From: Geosiphon pyriformis
Taxonomy: Eukaryota > Glomeromycota > Glomeromycetes > Archaeosporales > Geosiphonaceae
Direction of reading: 5' to 3'
Assembly: GCA_016748015.1 (NCBI GenBank)
Contig: JAAOMT010000303.1
Location: forward strand, 128,257-192,256
Length of the DNA stretch: 64,000 nt
Part shown: in pieces, positions 57,846 to 64,000 of the stretch
Position numbering within the stretch: the first letter of the stretch is position 1
How the letters are laid out: the number at the start of each line of letters is the position of its first letter
The notes under the pieces: generated by a model
The model's database searches: none
What the model saw: the letters and a program-made list of their open reading frames with translations, nothing else
Told to the model about the DNA's origin: nothing
Translations under genes and position numbers: made by a program

Positions 57846-58812
57846 TTACCAGTAAAAATTTGAAATATTAGTTAGCATGAAATTATTTTTATAAATTTTA
57901 TTATTAATTAGTATATATTATTATTTTAATATATCACTTATTATTTTACTAAATTATTCAAATTTTTATTTAATTAATAACTTAATTTGTAAAATACACA
58001 AATTGTGAGAATTAAATCACATAATACTTCAAACTATGTAATATTTAAAATTCACCAAAATTTGTAAAAATAATTAATAGTTTATTAAAATACTTAATAG
58101 TTTATAGAAATAACTTATAGTTTGCCAAAATGTATTATTAGTACAGTAAAATAATAATAAAGAAAAAAGTGCAAGTTTATAGACTAATACTACAACAAAT
58201 ATATAAAAAAAGCTTTTTTCTTCAAGAAAATATATTTTAACTAGAATTATTTTCACTAAAAATATCTTTTTTAATATCTATATAAACTACTTTAATAAAA
58301 AGTATATTAAAAACAACAAAATTTATAAAAGTAATTTTTACTTGAAAATTTCTAAATTCCAATTAACATTTTAAAATTAATTAGCTACCAATTTCAGTAA
58401 TTTGTTAATGATTTTAGATTTAAACAAAAGATGATTTTCTTAACAAAATTTTTTTTCTTTTATATATATTTTTTCTTTTATATTTCTTTTTTTTCTTATT
58501 ATAATTATTAAAATAGTTTATAAACAAAATTTTTATAGAAGAGTTAACTTTTACAACAAAGTAATTACGTATTTTTAATAAGCTTTTAGATAAGCATTTT
58601 TTGGAAAAAAGTTGATTTTTATTGCAAAATAACTATATAAATAATTGGTATAAAATTGATTATTCTATTTATAAACTTAATAGTTTAAATTATAGAAAAT
58701 AATTTGAAAATAAATTTAGTTATTAAAAATTTACTAATTTCTAATAATTAGAAATTAACAGCAAAATAATAATAACAACATTTAAAAAAAAAAGACCCAA
58801 AATCTTTGGTAA
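57846..58812 (-). mobile_element. MITE-like non-autonomous element, copy B
   Basis: The reverse complement of copy A (21743-22680) over its whole length, ~967 bp. The ends are TTACCAGTAAAAATTT and, read inward from the right, TTACCAAAGATTTTGG. The shared internal block TTAGCATGAAATTA is near the left end here and near the right end in copy A. No coding region (58074-58256 is low-complexity). Confidence 0.6.
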
Positions 58813-59099
58813 TAACAATTAAATTTCTATAAAAAAACAATTTTTTATAAAAAACATTTTTTTATAGAACTAATTAATTAATTAACAATTTTTTCTCTAT
58901 ATAAAAACAATTTATAAAGGAACAAAAACATAATTTTATTAAATATTTATTTATTACTTTTGATCTTTATTTTTTGACTGTTTTTTCTTATTTTTTTTAA
59001 CTTTATTTTTTTTTATTGCAATAATAAATGAAATCCAATTACTATTTGATACAATACAACTATTTAGAGTTTTAAATTAAACATAAATTATGTACTTGT
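58813..59099. other. AT-rich spacer, nothing recognised
   Basis: No gene, no clear repeat. Confidence 0.5.
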
Positions 59100-61140
59100 T
59101 ATATATAACCAGCCATTTGGCCAATCAAAACTATACTATGAGTTTATATTAACTATAATATCTCTAATTGTATTAAAAAAAAACAAACAACCTATTCTTA
59201 AACCAAAACTAATAATATAACTTTCTTTAATTCTTAACAACTAAATAATATCACTTAAAATCTTAATAAAAAGACTAAAAACAGTTTTAAATAAAAAATT
59301 GTCCTTATTCAACAAATCTCTATAATTTATATTAGCTCAAAGTTTTGAATTAGGTATTTATATCTACTTTCTATAATCAACAGTTAAGCTTTAAACAAAC
59401 TCAATCAACTTAGTTGTAGTAAATTCAGTGTTTTTAAACAAAGTCTTAGTTTTTACTAACCAATTTTTAAACACAATTTTCTTGAACAAAACTGTATATA
59501 AATTCATATCAAAAACACATAAAGCCAATAATTGTAGAATCATAAATGAAACTAAAATTGTATTGGTTAAAGATATCTAAAAAAAAGTACTTATTTAACA
59601 GATTTTAGTAAATAGACAAATTTAGACTACAAACAAAACTGTAATCTGAAAACTTCATTTCTTTACAGCATATACATAACATGCTTGGATAATTACAATT
59701 ATATAAGCACTTTTTGACTACTACCAGCAATCTTCTATAAAGGGTTTTTATTAAATATGTGCATAAGCTAACAGTTAGTTTGCTTATGTATCTAGTTATC
59801 ATGTAAAAATTAGGATACCAAATTAAAGCAGTGAGCTTCAATTTAATATTTCTAATACATGAAGGATTTACTGTATTAAAATCAGATCTAACTTTTCATT
59901 AAAAATATCTTATAGTATTGTATACTACTTTAATAAAATATTAATATTGTTAGACACAATTTTATCATCAACCAGCAGAAAATTTTCCTTAATATTTATT
60001 GAAAAAACAAATCCTAAATGTGTAACCAAATCAGTGAATCTATCAGTAAATTCATTGTTTAAAATACCAGAATGGTTTTTTACTTTAGTTTAATTTATAG
60101 GAATGCCTTTATTTTTGACCAAGTTATTAATGTAATGCTGTTTAATTCAACACTTATTGTGAAAATCAAGTGTCTTCAATTTTAAATCAGCTTAATATAT
60201 GTCTATAAATATTTAACTATTAAAAAAAATCATAATATTAGAAAAAACTGAAACATATTTAAGAGCCAACATTATAGTCTGTATTTCAGCCAAAATTAAT
60301 AAAAACAAACTGTAAATCTTCACTTTTAGATCCAAATTTAGATCAGAAAAATAAGTAGTAGCACTACCAATTGTGCTAAAAAAATTAAAGTTTTTAATAG
60401 AACTATCAGTATAGATTAAGATCTTAAACAGAAAAACATTCTTTAAATGAAAGTGAATGATACCAAAGTTATTTATATTAGACATACATATTTGAGAACA
60501 GAATACAGAAACTGTTAAAAGTTTTTAAGCCAGATCACCATTTTTGACAAACTCTAAAACCTATATAAATCAAAAAAAAATTGAACTTCTAAGATTTAAC
60601 TATTTTCAACAACAATAATTATTCCAAAAAAAACATTCTCCATAACTATTCAAAAATTGGTCCACAAAAATTATGTTAAAATGCTTAAGAGATCTATAAA
60701 TCTGAAAATATTTATTTGATCCAAGATATCTATAACTAAAATTTGATTTTTAAGACAAAAGTATTAGACAAACTATTGGCCAAAAAAATTTTATGTTTAA
60801 AAAGATTCAAATAATACCAACAAAAAAATTATTTACCAAATTCATTATTAGCTTAATAAAAAATTAAAAAAAGTTCTAAAAAATTCATTACAATATTTAG
60901 AAATTTAGCAATTTATATCAAAAAAATCAACTCAGAATATTAATATTATTGGCAAAATTTATAATCAAAGCCACCAATTTTATTTTATAAAAAAAAATAA
61001 TATTAAAGAAAAATAAATTAAGATAAAAAAAATCACAATAAGATATATATAAAAAACATTAAATCTAATATAAAAATATTTAGTTTAAATAATAAGAAAA
61101 GAAAGATAACAATTAATAAAATATACTTTATTAAGTAATA
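59100..61140 (-). pseudogene. Decayed LINE-like element (RNase H and Cys motif)
   Basis: 60213-60485 on the minus strand reads FKILIYTDSSIKNFNFF, then LILAEIQTIMLALKYV and IFFNS. This is a type I RNase H with TDSS (TDGS), A-E kept and the TDS Asp changed to Asn. Further downstream, 59605-59841 reads LIKTLYRRLLVVVKKCLYN, then MLCICCKEMKFSDYSFVCSL, a Cys/His-type C-terminal motif of LINE ORF2 proteins. The rest is broken. The sequence differs from the RNase H at 40150-40370, so this is a second LINE family. Confidence 0.6.
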
Positions 61141-61152
61141 ATTTATATTATT

Positions 61153-61191
61153 ATAGGTAATTATTTTGGGTCTTAAATCAAATAACAAACT
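61153..61191 (-). repeat. Extra copy of the family A LTR terminus
   Basis: About 39 bp (GGTAATTATTTTGGGTCTTA and on) repeat the terminus of the adjoining LTR, which then starts again at 61192. Confidence 0.6.
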
Positions 61192-62038
61192 CATTATTAC
61201 AGGTGATTATTTGGGGTCTCAAAGCAAATAAAAAACCCATAACTTAATGCTTAATAGCTTGAAATAATTGGTGATATCTAAAAGTTGTTCATATCTGAAG
61301 GTCTTTGAAATCTAAAAGTTTGAGTTGGAGTTTTTTGTATAATAGACAAAAATTCACTATGGTTGGTTTTGGTTGATTTCTCAAGTTGTTTTCCCAATTT
61401 TTGTCTTCAGCATAATGGCTGGTTTAATTTGGCAGTCATGCTCTTTTGGTAAGCTATCCGTTAATATATATATAATTCTACCTTTATTTCTGGGTCTTTT
61501 ATCAAGCTATCCATGACATCAATACTTAGCACTTTAATTCTTTAATCAATTAGTACACTATAAACAAAAGAAAAAAAAAAGAAAAATAAAGAAGTTAAGT
61601 CAAGACAATTAAGTTAGTATTTTGTCAATAGCTATGATTAAGAGCTATTGTTCTAATGTGGTCAAGTATTAATTACTATCAACATAAAGTGTTGATAATG
61701 AGAAATGGATTAAGATAGTGAATAATTATTTATTGATATTTGTGAATAGAAAGGTTGCTTAGATCAAATCTAAACTAAGAGGTTTGTTTTTTCTACTTTT
61801 AACACTACCACTATATATACATAATTGAAATTCTTCAATTTTTCACCCCAAAAATTCTATAATTTCTTTGAGAAGAATTCTGGAATTCTGGAATCCTGTG
61901 ATTTTTCATATAAGAATCTTGAAATTTCTGGAATCCTGCAATTCCTCTAAGAGGAATTCTGGAATTCCATATTTATTACAGCTATTTCTGATTGGTTAAT
62001 TTATATGCTAATATATTTTCTATATTCTACAAGTAACA
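61192..62038 (-). repeat. 3' LTR of element 5
   Basis: An ~847-bp family A LTR. The left terminus is decayed (TTACAGGTG without TG); the right terminus GTAACA is intact. It has GGAATTCC-type repeats at about 61870-61970 and a TATA run near 61812. Confidence 0.85.
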
Positions 62039-62879
62039 TTATTCTCTCTTTTTAATATTGAGCTCTGTCAAGATCTTCTAATTCTAATTTTTCATCCTTA
62101 AGTATTTTTTGGACTTCTTTCTTAAGAATTATTTGTGTTATTTTGTTCTGTAATTCTTTAAATTGGGCATTGATTATTTTTTCCATTTGGTTAATGGTAA
62201 TAGAATCTATTGCTGGATTGAATAAAATTTCTGGTCAGTCTTGAAATCTGATTTGTAATCGATAAATGGCTTGTGCTTATGTGGTTAAATTGTTCTTTTC
62301 CACAAATTGTTCTAGTTGTTATAATATTTTTGGGTCGAATAATTGCTTTGTCTTATCTGTATATAAGTTCTGAATATTCAAGTGTTGTCCCAAGTAGAAA
62401 TAACAAAAGTTTTTTGGAAATTCTTGTATCTATCACTTTCAAGTTTCTTTGGTCAATTCTTAATATATGGTAATATTTGTTGGCTTTTCTATTGCCAATT
62501 TTATTTTTTGAATTATTTTGTTGATGGTGTTTTCTGGTTTCTTCTGTACTTTGTATTGGGGTATTTTTCTAATATCTTTGTATTAAATGGTTTATTAGTT
62601 AATAGTAATTTCCATATTCTATTGTTGAATTAATTAAAAGAGTTGTTGTGTTAGTAAGTAAATATTGTTGGTAATTTCCATTTTTCTGATATTTCTATTA
62701 TGTCTATTATATTTTTATATATTTCTTTGGTCGATTAATTTGATGTGTTTGTGTCAATGATAATGATTGGTTTTAGATCTTATGGAATTTTATCTGGTTG
62801 AACTAGTATTCTTTGTATTTCTAATTGTAAAATATTATTGGTGGATGATAGTGCTATATGATAATATGATTTTAGTCAA

Positions 62880-64000
62880 TTACTATATGCTGCTTTGGTT
62901 AAAATTTTGTTGTTTAACCTTAATTTATAAGCTCTATTTTCTAGAATTTTTTCTATGTAAAATGGTTTGTCCCATTTGGGGTCAAATTTTCCATTCCATT
63001 GTTTTTCTACTTTGGTACAATATAAAAGTACTTTGTCTCCAATCTTGAATTTAACTAATTTATCTGGTATTTAGTTATTATGTCTTTTTTTTTGTTTTTC
63101 TTGTAACTTCTAGATGTTATTAGCTGCTTTTCGTCATTTGTTTTTTAGTGTTTCCATTAAGTTATATGTTTTTCTTAAAAATGTTCTTTGGAAATTTTCT
63201 TCTGTTATTGGTTTTGTTAAATATGTTTTGACTTCTATTTTCACTGGTAATGTTGCTGTTCTACTATATACTAATTCAAATAGTGTTGCTTGTGTAGTGT
63301 CTTGCTTCATTGTCTAATAAGTAAATAATACTAATGATATGAACAAATCTCATTTGTCTTGATTTTCTTGGCTAATTTTGGCAATTGCTTTGCACAATGT
63401 TCTATTGAATTTTTCAAATAATCTGTTGGTTTGTGGATAATATGGTGATGATAATAGTCTTTTGATTCCAAATCTTTGACTTAATTCTGCTAGTGTTTTG
63501 TTTACAAAGTGAGTTCCTTAATCTAATAGTAGTTTTTTTGAACATCTGTGTTGACAAATTAGATCTTGATAAATGAATTTGGCAATAAATTCTGCATCTA
63601 CTCTTTGAATTGCTTTTGCCTCTGGCCATTTAGTGAGATAATCTATGACTACTGTAATGTATTAATTGCTTTTACTGGTTATAGTTAAAAGTCTGACTAA
63701 GTTAATTTCAATATAATCAAATAATTGTCCTACTTTGATTGGTCTTAATAATTTACTAAGTCTTGTTCCTTTTCTTTTCTGACAAGTATCACAATTTTGA
63801 ACATATTGAATGATATTTGGATATATTGATAGCCAATAGTATTTTTTTTTGATTCTTTCCATGGTTGCTTTTTTGTGAAAATGTCCTGCTGTTAGATCTG
63901 AGTGTATGTTGAATAATATTGTCTTTTTCTCTGGTTTTGTAATTATTCTGGTTGGTTGATCTGAATTTCTTTTGTTCTTCCAGTAAAGTATATTTTAATG
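62880..64000 (-). pseudogene. Integrase, element 5 (broken, incomplete)
   Basis: 63662-63862 has the zinc region (NCDTCQKRKGTR) and IEINLVRLL (first Asp to Asn). The second Asp region is broken by a stop after LLLD (about 63505-63535), and the Glu motif reads NRLFEKF (63410-63430). A GPY/F-like stretch is near 62930-62990. The zinc His residues are to the right, near 63870-63910. Confidence 0.82.

Larger units (their letters stand above)
61192..64000 (-). mobile_element. Family A LTR retrotransposon, element 5 (runs off the right edge)
   Basis: 3' LTR, polypurine tract (62039-62055, AAAAAGAGAGAATAA on the minus strand), tail region and integrase on the minus strand. The remaining pol, gag and 5' LTR should lie right of the window. 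It resembles element 1 most closely in tail and polypurine tract. Confidence 0.88.

Noticed and set aside
1-64000. tRNA and rRNA genes
   Set aside because: I looked for GGTTCRAATCC-type arms and rRNA-like GC-rich blocks and saw none that fold convincingly; a tRNAscan run would settle it.

Overview
The window looks like a gene-poor, very AT-rich chromosome segment of an early-diverging fungus. My best guess is an arbuscular mycorrhizal fungus (Glomeromycotina, Rhizophagus-like). The reasons are extreme AT content, a stack of decayed Ty3/gypsy-type and LINE-like elements, and two conserved eukaryotic genes with short GT-AG introns; the species cannot be proven from sequence alone.

Layout. 1-37351 is almost entirely one family of LTR retrotransposon (called family A here). 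Elements 1 (1-10455), 2 (10456-19159) and 4 (29401-37351) are on the minus strand. Element 3 (19160-27288) is on the plus strand and is the most decayed. The junctions suggest nesting: element 1 sits in the tail of element 2, and element 2 sits in element 3. A plus-strand solo LTR (7441-8284) interrupts gag of element 1, and a 938-bp MITE-like element (21743-22680) interrupts element 3. A fifth copy starts at 61192 and runs off the right edge.

The family A domain order is LTR, PBS with stem-loop, gag, CCHC knuckle, retropepsin, Cys-rich domain, dUTPase, RT, RNase H, integrase, tail, polypurine tract, LTR. The dUTPase between protease and RT is the most notable content. All copies are pseudogenised, mostly by G-to-A and C-to-T type changes, including at catalytic residues.

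27289-29400 and 37352-50560 are AT-rich graveyards. They hold microsatellites, a second LTR family (family B, ~660-760 bp LTRs in both orientations), fragments of a LINE with RNase H, and a second type of retropepsin.

50600-55260 is a normal gene island with CpG-containing sequence. It has a 10-exon SDS22 gene (protein phosphatase 1 regulatory subunit) on the plus strand. Convergent to it is a 2-exon ER Hsp70 (BiP/Kar2) gene with signal peptide and HDEL; its promoter carries a TATA box and two ERSE-like CCAAT-N9-CCAAC motifs. Next to it is a ~325-bp GC-richer segment with a (TAA)n tail (55688-56012), probably a SINE or a LINE 3' end.

56013-61191 returns to AT-rich repeats: a family B remnant, a second MITE copy and a decayed LINE. 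61192-64000 is the 3' LTR and integrase end of element 5.
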